The notes: a model not told the origin generated them from the sequence alone. Counted from the stretch's first letter, positions 1 to 7,986 are shown. The stretch is 38,834 nt of DNA from DAOUAG01 sp034432935 (GCA_034432935.1 DAOUBD010000033.1:1-38834); one strand, 5' to 3'. A program made the numbers and translations.

Positions 1-123
1 TACGATATCGTAGTGGAGATCGAGGTGGGGACCCTCCAGGAGATACCCACCATCCTTGGCGAGCGCATCCGGACCATCGACGGGATCCAGAGCACAACTT
101 CCCTCGTGACGCTGCCTGATTAG
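1..123 (+). CDS. Lrp/AsnC ligand-binding (RAM) domain protein, 3' end only
   Basis: Only the last 40 codons are inside the window, ending in TAG at 121-123. The residues read YDIVVEIEVGTLQEI followed by IRTIDGIQSTTSLVTL. This is the usual end of the alpha-beta ligand-binding domain of Lrp/AsnC regulators: a YD-(I/L)-V strand, a helix, then an I-x-G-(V/I)-x-ST-T strand. Stand-alone versions of this domain of about 75-90 aa are common in Chloroflexota and archaea, so a helix-turn-helix may or may not lie upstream. The stop overlaps the stop of the convergent udgB gene. The family call is good; the role (amino-acid-responsive regulator or small-molecule binding oligomer) is inference. Confidence 0.75.
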   Translation, partial: YDIVVEIEVGTLQEIPTILGERIRTIDGIQSTTSLVTLPD

Positions 124-794
124 GGCCCGTTTTCGGCAAGCTCACGGGCCCGCAAGAATACGGCGTCCAGCATCTCCTCTGTCAGTCTGCCTGTGAAGGT
201 GTTCTGCTGGCTGGGGTGGTAGGAGCAGATGATCCACCGGCCAGCCGGCAAGGGGATCTCGGCGCCGTGGCGGAAGGCAGGGCGGGGCCGCAGCCCCAGG
301 GCGCGGGCGGCGCCGTCTAGGGCGAAGGCGCCCAGGGCTACCAGGACGCGCAGGCGCACCAGCGCTGCGATCTCTTGCTCCAGGTAAGGAAGGCAGTTTT
401 CCCTCTCGCCCGGCAGCGGCCGGTTGCCTGGCGGCGCGCAGCGCACGACGGCCGTAACGTAGGCCCCATCCAAACGCAGGCCATCGTCCCGGTGTTCGCT
501 TGCCGGTTGGTTGGCGAAGCCCGCCCGGAAGAGGGACCGGTACAGCCAGTCGCCGGAACGGTCGCCAGTGAAGATGCGCCCCGTGCGATTCCCGCCGTGG
601 GCCGCCGGGGCCAGACCTACCACCAGGACCCGGGCGCCTGGATCACCGAAGCCCGGGACGGGGCGCGCCCAGTACTCCCAGTTGGCGTAGCGGCGGGGCC
701 GCCTGAGCGCCGCTTCCTGCCGCCAGGCGACGAGCCTAGGACACTTTGCGCACCCGGTGATCTCGCGGGCGATGCCTTGGAGGGCGTCCGACAT
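120..794 (-). CDS. udgB: Uracil-DNA glycosylase, family 5 (UdgB-like)
   Basis: This 224-aa protein should remove uracil, and probably hypoxanthine or other deaminated bases, from DNA to start base-excision repair. Cys15 and Cys18 (CAKC) with Cys119 and Cys134 fit the four ligands of the [4Fe-4S] cluster of family 4/5 glycosylases. Motif A is GLAPAAHGGNRTGRIFTGD (residues 60-78). It has Ala where family 4 has Glu, which is the family 5 hallmark. Motif B is SYHPSQQNTFTGRLT (residues 191-205). Length is normal for UdgB. The enzyme is known mainly from thermophiles, actinobacteria and Chloroflexota. It overlaps the upstream convergent gene by its stop codon, and the biotin-protein operon ends 48 bases behind its start. 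Confidence 0.9.
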   Translation of the reverse strand: MSDALQGIAREITGCAKCPRLVAWRQEAALRRPRRYANWEYWARPVPGFGDPGARVLVVGLAPAAHGGNRTGRIFTGDRSGDWLYRSLFRAGFANQPASEHRDDGLRLDGAYVTAVVRCAPPGNRPLPGERENCLPYLEQEIAALVRLRVLVALGAFALDGAARALGLRPRPAFRHGAEIPLPAGRWIICSYHPSQQNTFTGRLTEEMLDAVFLRARELAENGP

Positions 795-842
795 CTGCTT
801 GGCCCCGCGCCCTGGGTTGGCGGGCCGGGTCAGCCTTCCGCC

Positions 843-1349
843 TCAGGATTCGGCGGGTTCGATCTGGACCAAGAGGTCGCCCTCCGAGACGCGGGCGCCG
901 GCGGCCACGGCCACCTCTTTTACCGTGCCGGCCATGGGGGCCGTGATCTCGTTCTCCATCTTCATGGCCTCGATGACCAGGAGGACATCGCCCTCCTTCA
1001 CCACGTCCCCGGCCTTGACGTCCACCCGGATGACGCGGCCCGTCATCTGGGCGGTGACAGCCCCCGCTGCTGCCGCCCGGGGCTTCTTGGCCGCTTTGGG
1101 CTTGGCCCGCGCCATGTTGGCCCGGCCCTTCACCTGTACCTCGTAGGGCTTGGCGTCCACCAACAGCTTGATGGTGCCCTCTTCTGGCATCTGCTCCGGC
1201 AACTGGACGGCATATGGCTTTTCGTTGACGTAAACCGTCACGATGTTGCCCCGGCGTACGGTGCGGACGGAGTAACGGGCGTCGCCAACGGCGACGCTGT
1301 CGCCGGTTGGTTGCGCCTCGAACTCCTGGCCGTCGATGGTGAGCTTCAT
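843..1349 (-). CDS. Biotin carboxyl carrier protein (transcarboxylase 1.3S-like / BCCP)
   Basis: This 168-aa protein carries biotin as the mobile carboxyl arm of a biotin-dependent enzyme. The C-terminal biotinyl domain (about residues 95-165) holds the classic EAMKMEN site, with Lys130 as the biotinylated residue. The N-terminal 75 residues form a small beta-rich region of the kind seen in acyl-CoA carboxylase and oxaloacetate decarboxylase carriers. An Ala/Lys/Pro linker (about 80-98) follows. It lies 5 bases after the 5S-like carboxyltransferase gene and is the third gene of a minus-strand operon with a 12S-like subunit. No biotin carboxylase is present in the window. That favours a transcarboxylase or a shared carrier over a complete local carboxylase. 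Confidence 0.9.
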   Translation of the reverse strand: MKLTIDGQEFEAQPTGDSVAVGDARYSVRTVRRGNIVTVYVNEKPYAVQLPEQMPEEGTIKLLVDAKPYEVQVKGRANMARAKPKAAKKPRAAAAGAVTAQMTGRVIRVDVKAGDVVKEGDVLLVIEAMKMENEITAPMAGTVKEVAVAAGARVSEGDLLVQIEPAES

Positions 1350-1354
1350 GGCGC

Positions 1355-2824
1355 CTAACTCCGGAGGGCCCGGGCGCGGCCCGCCATCTTCCAGGGGTTG
1401 TGGTCGTGCCCGGCGTGGTGCGCGGGGACTGGTGGCGGCTGCTGCTCCTGGGCCAAGGCGACGGCGATGGCGGCGACGACGTCCTTCTCCAGTCCGCCAC
1501 CGCTATTGCGCCACTGGAAGAACTCCCTGGCCACCTGGGGGAACAGGGCGTAGGAGACGATGTCCTCCTCTGAGCGGGCGAGATCTCCCGCCTCCTGGGC
1601 GGCCTTCTCCAACTCCGGCGGCAAAAGGTCGGCGGGGCGCGCCGTGATGGGCTCAGCGTCTGGGGCGATCTTCTTGCGTACCTCTTCGCTGATGGGCGCG
1701 GGCGTCTGCCCGTACTGGCCCAGGACCAGGGCGCGAGACTCCTTGGTGACCTGCTTGTAGGGCTGTCCTAAGAGGGCGTTGAAGACGGCCTGGGTGCCGA
1801 CGATCTGGCTGGTGGGCGTGACCAACGGTGGATAGCCCATGTCGGCCCGCACGCGGGGTATCTCCGCCAGTACATCCCGTAGCTTGTCCAACGACCCTTG
1901 CTCCCGTAGCTGGGAGACGAGGTTGGAGATCATTCCCCCCGGGACCTGGTGCAAGAGGACGCCTGTGTCCACGCGGACATGCCCCTCGAAGGCTGCGTAC
2001 TTCTTGCGCACCTCCCCGAAGTAGTCCGCCAGGTGGGCGAGCTGCTCGATGTCGAGCTTCGTGTCGTAGGGCGTCCCGGCGAAGGTGGCCACCATGGACT
2101 CAGCCGGCGGTTGGGATGTGCCCTGCGACATGGTGGACAGGGCGCAGTCCATGACGTCGAGGCCGGCTTCCACGGCCTTGACGTAGGTCATCTCTGCCAT
2201 GCCGCTGGTGCAGTGGCAGTGGAGCTGGACGGGCACCTTGACGGCCTGTTTGACACTCTTGATGATCTCGTAAGCCTCATAGGGGTGAAGGAGGCCAGCC
2301 ATGTCCTTGATGCAGACGGAATCGGCCCCCATCTCCACCAGTTCCTTCGCCTGGCGGGCGTACATGTCCACCGTGTGCACCGGGCTGATGGTATAGCAGA
2401 CCGTGCCCTGGGCATGGCCTCCCGCCTTCTTGACGGCCTTGATGGCGGTCTCGAGGTTCCGCAAGTCGTTCAGCGCGTCGAAGATTCGGAAGATGTCCAC
2501 GCCGTTCTTTACCGCGAGCTGGCAGAACTTTTCTACGACGTCGTCCGCATAGTGCCGGTAGCCGACGACGTTCTGGCCGCGGAGCAGCATCTGAAGGGGC
2601 GTCTTCTTGAACCGTTTCTTCAGTTCGCGGATCCGGTCCCAGGGGTCCTCGCGGAGGAAGCGCAGGGCGGTGTCGAAGGTGGCGCCGCCCCAGACCTCGA
2701 CGCTGTGGAAGCCCGCCTCATCCATCTGTTCGGCGATGGGGAGCATGTCATCGGTGCGCATTCGGGTGGCCAGCAGCGACTGGTGCCCGTCCCGCATTGT
2801 CGTGTCGGTTATCTTCACGCCCAT
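1355..2824 (-). CDS. Carboxyltransferase of the pyruvate carboxylase B / OadA / transcarboxylase 5S family
   Basis: This 489-aa TIM-barrel enzyme transfers a carboxyl group between biotin and pyruvate/oxaloacetate. Visible residues are the metal and substrate motif TDTTMRDGHQSL (residues 6-17, Asp12), the Lys of VCIKDMAG (Lys173, which is carbamylated in this family) and the metal ligands HCHCTSGMA (His202, His204). The conserved PvcA/OadA C-terminal domain (about 290-440) follows the barrel. There is no fused biotinyl domain, unlike many OadA proteins; the carrier is the next gene. Its neighbours are a 12S/MmdA-like subunit upstream and a biotin carrier downstream. No membrane decarboxylase beta subunit (OadB/MmdB) is nearby. 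The methylmalonyl-CoA:pyruvate transcarboxylase 5S role is the best contextual reading; pyruvate carboxylase subunit B is the alternative. Confidence 0.88.
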   Translation of the reverse strand: MGVKITDTTMRDGHQSLLATRMRTDDMLPIAEQMDEAGFHSVEVWGGATFDTALRFLREDPWDRIRELKKRFKKTPLQMLLRGQNVVGYRHYADDVVEKFCQLAVKNGVDIFRIFDALNDLRNLETAIKAVKKAGGHAQGTVCYTISPVHTVDMYARQAKELVEMGADSVCIKDMAGLLHPYEAYEIIKSVKQAVKVPVQLHCHCTSGMAEMTYVKAVEAGLDVMDCALSTMSQGTSQPPAESMVATFAGTPYDTKLDIEQLAHLADYFGEVRKKYAAFEGHVRVDTGVLLHQVPGGMISNLVSQLREQGSLDKLRDVLAEIPRVRADMGYPPLVTPTSQIVGTQAVFNALLGQPYKQVTKESRALVLGQYGQTPAPISEEVRKKIAPDAEPITARPADLLPPELEKAAQEAGDLARSEEDIVSYALFPQVAREFFQWRNSGGGLEKDVVAAIAVALAQEQQPPPVPAHHAGHDHNPWKMAGRARALRS

Positions 2825-2885
2825 CTCTTAAGCCTCGTATCTGGGTGTCAAGATGTCTGTGCTGGGCATAGGCCGGCGCATCGCT

Positions 2886-4451
2886 CTAAAGCGGTATGTT
2901 CCCGTGTTTCTTGCGGGGGTTCGTGTCCGTCTTGTTCTGAAGCATCTCGAGCGCCCGGATGACCTTTATGCGGGTCTCCCGGGGCTCGATGACGTCATCG
3001 ATGAAGCCCCTAGCGGCGGCCACGTAGGGGTTGGCGAAGTTTTTACGGTACTCGGCGATGAGCTCCCGGCGCTTGGCCTCGGGGTCGGAGGCGGACTCGA
3101 TCTCCCGCCGGAAGATGATATTGGCGGCGCCATCGGGGCCCATCACCGCGATCTCGGCGCCGGGCCAGGCGTAGTTGATATCGGCCCGCAGGTGCTTGGA
3201 GCCCATCACCAGGTAAGCCCCCCCGTAGTCCTTGCGCAGGATCACCGTCACCTTGGGCACCGTGGCTTCGGCGTAAGCGTACAGGAGCTTGGCGCCGTGG
3301 ACGATGATGCCGCCGTACTCCTGGCTGGTGCCGGGAAGGTAGCCAGGGACGTCCACCAGGGTGACAATGGGAATGTTGAAGGCGTCGCAGAAGCGGACGA
3401 AGCGCGCACCCTTGCGCGAGGAGTCGACATCGAGGACGCCGGCCAGGTGCATCGGATTGTTGGCCACCACCCCCACTACGCGCCCGTTCATCCGCCCGAA
3501 GCCGACAGCGATGCTGCGGGCCCAGCCGGCATGCACTTCCATGAAGTCGCCGTCATCGAGGATGGCCTCGATCACCTGATGGACGTCGTAAGGTTTCTGC
3601 GGGTCCTCGGGCACGATCTTGGCTAGCTCGTCGCAATAGCGATCGGGAAGATCAGCGGGTTCCTGGTACGGGGGGTCCTCCATGTTGTTGGCCGGCAGAA
3701 AGGAGAGGAGGCGCCGCACTTCGTTCAGGGTCTCCTCTTCGCCCTCCAAAGCGAAGTGGGCGACACCGGTGCGGGTGCTGTGCACGTGGGCGCCCCCCAG
3801 CTCCTCGTGGGTGACCTCTTCCTGGGTGACGGCGCGCACGACGTCTGGGCCAGTGATGTACATCTGGCTGGTGCCCTGGGTCATGAAGATGAAGTCCGTT
3901 ATGGCGGGGGAGTAGACGCCGCCGCCGGCGCAGGGGCCCATTATCACCGATATCTGGGGAATGACGCCGCTGGAGAGCACGTTGCGGGTGAAGATCTCGC
4001 CGTAGCCTTTCAGCGAGACGACGCCCTCCTGAATGCGGGCGCCGCCCCCGTCGTTGATGCCGATCAGAGGCGCCCCCATCTTCATCGCCAGGTCCATGAC
4101 CTTGCAGATCTTCTCCCCGACGGCCTCGGACAGGGAGCCGCCGAAGACGGTGAAGTCCTGGGCGAAGACGTACACCAGCCTGCCGTCCACCTTGCCGAAA
4201 CCAGTCACCACCGCATCGCCGTAATACTTCTGTTTGTCCAGCCCGAAGTCCGTGGCCCGGTGCACAACCAGCGAGTCCAACTCCTCGAAGCTATCTTCGT
4301 CCAGGAGGATGGCCAGGCGCTCCCGGGCGGTGAGCTTGCCCCGCTTGTGCTGGGCATCGATGCGTTCTTGGCCGCCCCCTTGGCGGCTGAGCTCCTTCAG
4401 GCGGTGTAGCTGGGCGTAGCGGTCTTCCGTGCGCTTCTCTTCAATAGCCAT
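2886..4451 (-). CDS. Acyl-CoA carboxyltransferase, MmdA / PccB / transcarboxylase 12S type
   Basis: This 521-aa crotonase-fold carboxyltransferase moves a carboxyl group between biotin and an acyl-CoA, most likely propionyl/methylmalonyl-CoA. Two oxyanion-hole glycine regions are visible: GPCAGGG (172-178) and DVPGYLPG (367-374). The C-terminus KKHGNIPL is typical of the methylmalonyl/propionyl-CoA branch. In the substrate pocket motif YGGAYLVM the key position is Leu414. Propionyl-CoA carboxylases have Asp there and acetyl-CoA enzymes Ile; as recalled, decarboxylase and transcarboxylase members carry Leu. Length matches 12S (about 520 aa). It is the first gene of the operon. No Shine-Dalgarno sequence precedes its ATG, and a TATAAC box lies 8 bases upstream (see findings). 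Confidence 0.9.
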   Translation of the reverse strand: MAIEEKRTEDRYAQLHRLKELSRQGGGQERIDAQHKRGKLTARERLAILLDEDSFEELDSLVVHRATDFGLDKQKYYGDAVVTGFGKVDGRLVYVFAQDFTVFGGSLSEAVGEKICKVMDLAMKMGAPLIGINDGGGARIQEGVVSLKGYGEIFTRNVLSSGVIPQISVIMGPCAGGGVYSPAITDFIFMTQGTSQMYITGPDVVRAVTQEEVTHEELGGAHVHSTRTGVAHFALEGEEETLNEVRRLLSFLPANNMEDPPYQEPADLPDRYCDELAKIVPEDPQKPYDVHQVIEAILDDGDFMEVHAGWARSIAVGFGRMNGRVVGVVANNPMHLAGVLDVDSSRKGARFVRFCDAFNIPIVTLVDVPGYLPGTSQEYGGIIVHGAKLLYAYAEATVPKVTVILRKDYGGAYLVMGSKHLRADINYAWPGAEIAVMGPDGAANIIFRREIESASDPEAKRRELIAEYRKNFANPYVAAARGFIDDVIEPRETRIKVIRALEMLQNKTDTNPRKKHGNIPL

Positions 4452-4459
4452 GGCGGTCA

Positions 4460-4536
4460 GTTATAGGCCTCGTCAATCGTCGTGCTGGTTGCCGTGTTGC
4501 GCGCCGATGGTAGCACAGGGGCCGGAGAGGGAGCAA
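4460..4536 (-). promoter_or_regulatory. Candidate promoters of the transcarboxylase operon
   Basis: Reading the minus strand, TTGCTC (4531-4536), an 18-base spacer and TACCAT (4507-4512) preceded by TGC form an extended -10 candidate. It would give a leader of roughly 50 bases. A second TATAAC box (4460-4465) ends exactly 8 bases before the ATG; transcription from it would be essentially leaderless. Both are pattern matches only. Confidence 0.4.
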
Positions 4537-4553
4537 GCGCGGAGGCGAGGCCC

Positions 4554-4961
4554 TTACTGAGGCAGGTTGATGACCTGCCCTATGCTCAGGGCAGCGGGGT
4601 CCACCCCTGGGTTCGCGTCGATGATATCCTGGAGGCGTAGGCCGCACTTCTCGGCGATGAGGGAGAAGCTGTCGCCGGCCTGTACCGTGTAGGTCTTCCC
4701 GCAGGTGCCCGGCTCCGGCGTGGCTTCGCCGGCGGCGGCGCCTTCATCCGGGGCAGGGGCGCCGCCGCTGATGGGCGTCAGGTTGTTGGGGTCCAGGATA
4801 ATCACTTCGGGCGGCTGTTTCCAGGGCGATGCCGTGGGCACCTGTTCCGGGTCGGTGAGGGAGCCGCCGGTGCCGGAAGGCCCGCCGCCACCGCCGCCGC
4901 AAGCGGCGGCTATGGTCGCAAGGGCCAGGAGCAGGAGGGGCGCTATGGTCCGGGGTCGCAT
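4554..4961 (-). CDS. LysM-domain lipoprotein
   Basis: From the chosen ATG at 4961 this is a 135-aa secreted lipoprotein. The signal peptide MRPRTIAPLLLLALATIAAA ends at Cys21, which is followed by six Gly. A disordered Pro/Gly/Ala region comes next, then one C-terminal LysM domain beginning KTYTVQAGDSFSLIAE and ending SIGQVINLP. LysM binds peptidoglycan or other GlcNAc polymers. Two Cys (in GTCGKTY and EKCGL) may pair within LysM. In-frame ATGs also exist at 4979 and 5006; the one at 4961 puts the positive charges next to the hydrophobic core as expected of a signal peptide, but no strong ribosome site decides. It lies 15 bases after the M28 peptidase gene on the same strand. Confidence 0.8.
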   Translation of the reverse strand: MRPRTIAPLLLLALATIAAACGGGGGGPSGTGGSLTDPEQVPTASPWKQPPEVIILDPNNLTPISGGAPAPDEGAAAGEATPEPGTCGKTYTVQAGDSFSLIAEKCGLRLQDIIDANPGVDPAALSIGQVINLPQ

Positions 4962-5021
4962 CTCTGTCGTCGCGGGCATACTATCGCAACGTGGCGCTGC
5001 TGGCAAGCGGGGCCTTAGGCG

Positions 5022-6338
5022 TTATGGGGCCAGGAGTCTGGCCAGCACCGTCAGCCCCAGTTGCCCGGCCTCAGACAGCCGCTCCTTCTGAATGAACTCC
5101 ACCGTGTCTTGCGCCGTGTGATAGTGCTCATCGCAGAAGCAGTTGAAGAGGACTGCCGGAATGCCGGCCTGGATGAAGGGCGCATGGTCGCTGCCTGCGC
5201 CAGCGGGGAGGCTCGAGGCGCTATGGGGGAGACCCAGCGCCTCCGCCGCTTCGCCTACCATCGCCGTCAGCTCGGGGCTGCCTTCCAGGGGCCAGCCCGA
5301 GCCGATGGCCAACATGTCGAAGTCCAGCATCCCTTTGAGCCGCTGGCTTTCGGCCGAGGTCAGGGACGCTACGTAGTGGGAGCTGCCCAGGAGCCCTACC
5401 TCTTCTGCTCCGAAGAGGACAAAGCAGACGGGGTCATACTGGCCGTCAGCCGCAAGAAGCCTGGCCATCTCCAGGACCACCGCCGTCCCGGAGGCGTTGT
5501 CGTTGGCGCCTGGCCCCGTGGGCACGGAGTCGTAGTGGGCGCCGGCCACCGCTTCGCAGATGCCGTCTGGAGGCTGGGCGATGATGTTCTGGGACTCGAG
5601 CGTTGCGGTATGGGCCCTGACCGTGATGCGGAGTCGTAGGCCCCCTCCGCTGGCCATGGCCAGCAAAGACTGGCCGTCCTCCATCGAGATGCTTACCGCC
5701 GGTATGTCGCTGGTCCCGCCGAGACCCCCACCGAAGGGCCCGGGCGAGTTGTTGTAGATGATGACGCCCGCGGCCCCGGCGGCGGCCGCGTTGGCGACCT
5801 TCTCCCCGAAGGTTATGCCTCCCCGCTGCATGAGGGCTATCTTGCCGGCCATTCCCGCCGGAAACTCCGCTGTATAGCCCTTGCCGGCATCGACTACCGC
5901 TCCCTCCGCTGTGGCTGAGGGGCTGCCGGCGAGGCCCTGGGCAGCCAGCGTCTGGCCTTGGGGCGAAATCACCTCCACTATCGAGCCGTCGTCTACGTAG
6001 GACTCGAAGGTGAATCCCTGGGACAAGGCCCGGTATCCGTAGGAGGCGAGCTGGCCGCGGATGTACTCCGCCGCGCGGCGTTCCCCGTCGGTGCCAGCGG
6101 CCCGGACGCCTATGTCTGCTGAGAGCACTCGGATGTGTTCCAATGCCCGGGCCGAGTCGAAGGCCGGGGTTGGCGGCAGAATCGTAGCCACGGGCGACGG
6201 GGATGGCGCTGGCGCCTGGGTTGTGGGGCCGGCTGAGGTGGAGGCCGGGGAGGGGACTGCCCCGCCGTGGCATGCGCCCAGCAGGATCGCCAAGGCCAGG
6301 GCCAGTACGGCGCGCAGGGACAGGCTGCGATCGGGCAC
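5022..6338 (-). CDS. M28-family zinc aminopeptidase lipoprotein with PA domain
   Basis: From the GTG at 6338 this is a 438-aa lipoprotein with lipobox LLGAC (Cys23) and a Pro/Ser/Thr linker to about residue 58. A protease-associated domain lies at about 120-235 (GKIALMQRGGITFGEKV, GAAGVIIYNNS). The M28 peptidase domain follows, with predicted two-zinc ligands His268 (AGAHYDS), Asp280 (GANDNASG), Glu313 next to the catalytic Glu312 (FGAEEVG), Asp341 and His407 (EHYHTAQD). It should trim peptides outside the membrane. The GTG overlaps the TAG of the preceding gene by one base (TAGTG), so it is likely translationally coupled. The frame stays open upstream across that gene, but the longer protein would bury the signal peptide, so I rejected that start. 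Confidence 0.88.
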   Translation of the reverse strand: MPDRSLSLRAVLALALAILLGACHGGAVPSPASTSAGPTTQAPAPSPSPVATILPPTPAFDSARALEHIRVLSADIGVRAAGTDGERRAAEYIRGQLASYGYRALSQGFTFESYVDDGSIVEVISPQGQTLAAQGLAGSPSATAEGAVVDAGKGYTAEFPAGMAGKIALMQRGGITFGEKVANAAAAGAAGVIIYNNSPGPFGGGLGGTSDIPAVSISMEDGQSLLAMASGGGLRLRITVRAHTATLESQNIIAQPPDGICEAVAGAHYDSVPTGPGANDNASGTAVVLEMARLLAADGQYDPVCFVLFGAEEVGLLGSSHYVASLTSAESQRLKGMLDFDMLAIGSGWPLEGSPELTAMVGEAAEALGLPHSASSLPAGAGSDHAPFIQAGIPAVLFNCFCDEHYHTAQDTVEFIQKERLSEAGQLGLTVLARLLAP

Positions 6339-6739
6339 TAGCGCGGCGGCCGGCGCCGCCACCACCTGAAGCGATCGCCGGCGCTGGGGCTGCGCAGATC
6401 CATGGGGCGGTCTCGCCAGTACTTCTCCGGGGGCCGTGATTGGCGCCTCAGGGACATTACGAAGGCGGCGATGAAGGCGACGATGCCGAGGGCGATGACC
6501 CACCGGGTGAGCCCCCCGCCAGGCAGCCCTAGGTAGGCCACGACGATGACGGCGATGGCGATGAGAAGCACGTGGCCGGCGCTCAGACGGGGCAGCCGGA
6601 CCCCCGTGACAGCCCTTCTCAGGCTCCGGAAAGGGGAGCTAGCAGCGTGCGCCAGACGACTGGCAAGGGGCCGCCTGGGCGGGAACGTGTCCAGCTTGGC
6701 AAGCAGCTCCTCTATCTCTTGCTGGAGCCTGTCGGGCAT
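6338..6739 (-). CDS. Small two-helix membrane protein, unknown function
   Basis: This 133-aa protein has a charged, heptad-like N-terminus (MPDRLQQEIEELLAKL), then two hydrophobic segments at about residues 55-72 and 79-97 separated by a short GLPGGGL turn, and a basic Arg-rich tail. I recognise no family. GGAAGG lies 6 bases before the ATG and supports the start. It is coupled to the M28 peptidase gene behind it by the overlapping TAGTG, so a role in the same envelope process is possible but unproven. Confidence 0.7.
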   Translation of the reverse strand: MPDRLQQEIEELLAKLDTFPPRRPLASRLAHAASSPFRSLRRAVTGVRLPRLSAGHVLLIAIAVIVVAYLGLPGGGLTRWVIALGIVAFIAAFVMSLRRQSRPPEKYWRDRPMDLRSPSAGDRFRWWRRRPPR

Positions 6740-6824
6740 CGGCGACCTTCCAACGGGGCGGCTACTGCTTACATGTTATCGCCCGGCGCCGCCGCCGTCC
6801 AGGGGGCCGCGAAACCCCGCGCCC

Positions 6825-7838
6825 CTATTGGCCAAGGATGTAGCCCTCCGGATTGACGACAATGACGCCATCATCCCGAAGGTTGTTCTCTTGGTCCGCC
6901 GGGTCGTCACGCATGGACGTCTCCACGAAGTAGGCCGTGTTCCCCTTGTCGACATAAAGCTCGGAGTCGCGGTAACGCGGGCTCAGGGCCTTGAGCCTGA
7001 TGAGCACCCGGTTCCCCTGGTCGTCTACGGTCAGTTGGAAGCCGGCGAGGGCCTTCTTGGCGTCGGCGTTGGGTTCGCCTGGGTATATCTGGTAGGACCA
7101 GGGCTTCCACCGCCACTCGTCGAAGCGGACAGAGGAGGCCGGAAGGGGTGTGCCCTGGGGCGCCGGTGTCCCTGCCGCTGGCGGGGCGGAGGCAGCCGTG
7201 CTGCTGGGCGGGGCCGGAGCGCGGGTGGCCTGGCTGGCGGCCGCGGGTAGGGCCACGCTCCCCGGGGGCACGTTGCCGCTGCTGCCGGTGGCGTGCAGCA
7301 GGACGGAAAGCGCCAGGACCGCAGACACCAGGATGGCCGCGGCGCCGGCCTGTGGCCACCTGCTGGCTGCTGGCGCTGGGCTAAGCCGCCCGCGCTTGGC
7401 GGCCCGCCCGCGCGCCTGGCGTGCCGGAGAAGGCCAGACCCTGCCCACCAAGGTGTCGACGTGCCAGACCCTCACTGGGTCCAGGGCCACAGCCGCTGCC
7501 AAGGCAAGGAGGCCGGCGTCCCGAATCATCAGGTCGCTGACACCGCTATCGACGATCAGGCCGAGGATGACCTCTGTCAGCAGGCCGGCGGCCAATATGG
7601 CGCCAGGGCGGCAAGCGATGCCGAGGCCCACGGAGGCCCCGGCAACGGTGAGCAAGAAGCCATGGAAGAGCACCAGGAGGTTGACCCCTACAGGGGACGC
7701 GTCCGCGACAAAGGAGGGGACGAAGACGGCCCACTGGCCGGGGTTCTGGAGCTCGTGTATGCCGAACCAGGTGAGGACGAAGGCGAGGCCAGCCCTCATC
7801 ACGATGTGCCTGCCGGCGCTAACTCTGTCGGCGGTCAA
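6825..7838 (-). CDS. DoxX-like membrane protein fused to an unrecognised C-terminal domain
   Basis: The N-terminal 130 residues contain four hydrophobic segments resembling DoxX/DoxD: MRAGLAFVLTWFGIHEL, VGVNLLVLFHGFLLTVAGAS, CRPGAILAAGLLTEVILGLI and LMIRDAGLLALAAAVAL. DoxX proteins are quinone- or thiol-linked redox partners in some organisms. A fifth segment follows a basic loop. Next comes a long Ala/Pro/Thr linker and a soluble domain of about 100 residues (RFDEWRWKPWSYQIYPGEPN to the end) that I do not recognise. The start is uncertain: TTG at 7838 follows a purine-rich stretch, TTG at 7907 is also open, and ATG at 7799 would still include the first helix. It sits divergently from the endonuclease IV gene. 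Confidence 0.65.
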   Translation of the reverse strand: MTADRVSAGRHIVMRAGLAFVLTWFGIHELQNPGQWAVFVPSFVADASPVGVNLLVLFHGFLLTVAGASVGLGIACRPGAILAAGLLTEVILGLIVDSGVSDLMIRDAGLLALAAAVALDPVRVWHVDTLVGRVWPSPARQARGRAAKRGRLSPAPAASRWPQAGAAAILVSAVLALSVLLHATGSSGNVPPGSVALPAAASQATRAPAPPSSTAASAPPAAGTPAPQGTPLPASSVRFDEWRWKPWSYQIYPGEPNADAKKALAGFQLTVDDQGNRVLIRLKALSPRYRDSELYVDKGNTAYFVETSMRDDPADQENNLRDDGVIVVNPEGYILGQ

Positions 7839-7986
7839 ACTCTTCCGTTCCCCCTTTGCTTCTCTCGGACCTGCCGTCCTCTTCAGGCCCCGGTGGGGGC
7901 CGGCCAACGGCGTGATAATCCGATCTTAGACGCCATTTATTGGAGGACCGTTGGAAAACGGGGGTTCGGCAAGAGCGCATGGGGGA

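Noticed and set aside
6339..6503. Longer N-terminus for the M28 peptidase
   Set aside because: It would put 55 Arg/Pro-rich residues before the signal peptide and overlap the two-helix protein gene. The GTG at 6338 overlaps the upstream stop and gives a proper lipoprotein signal.
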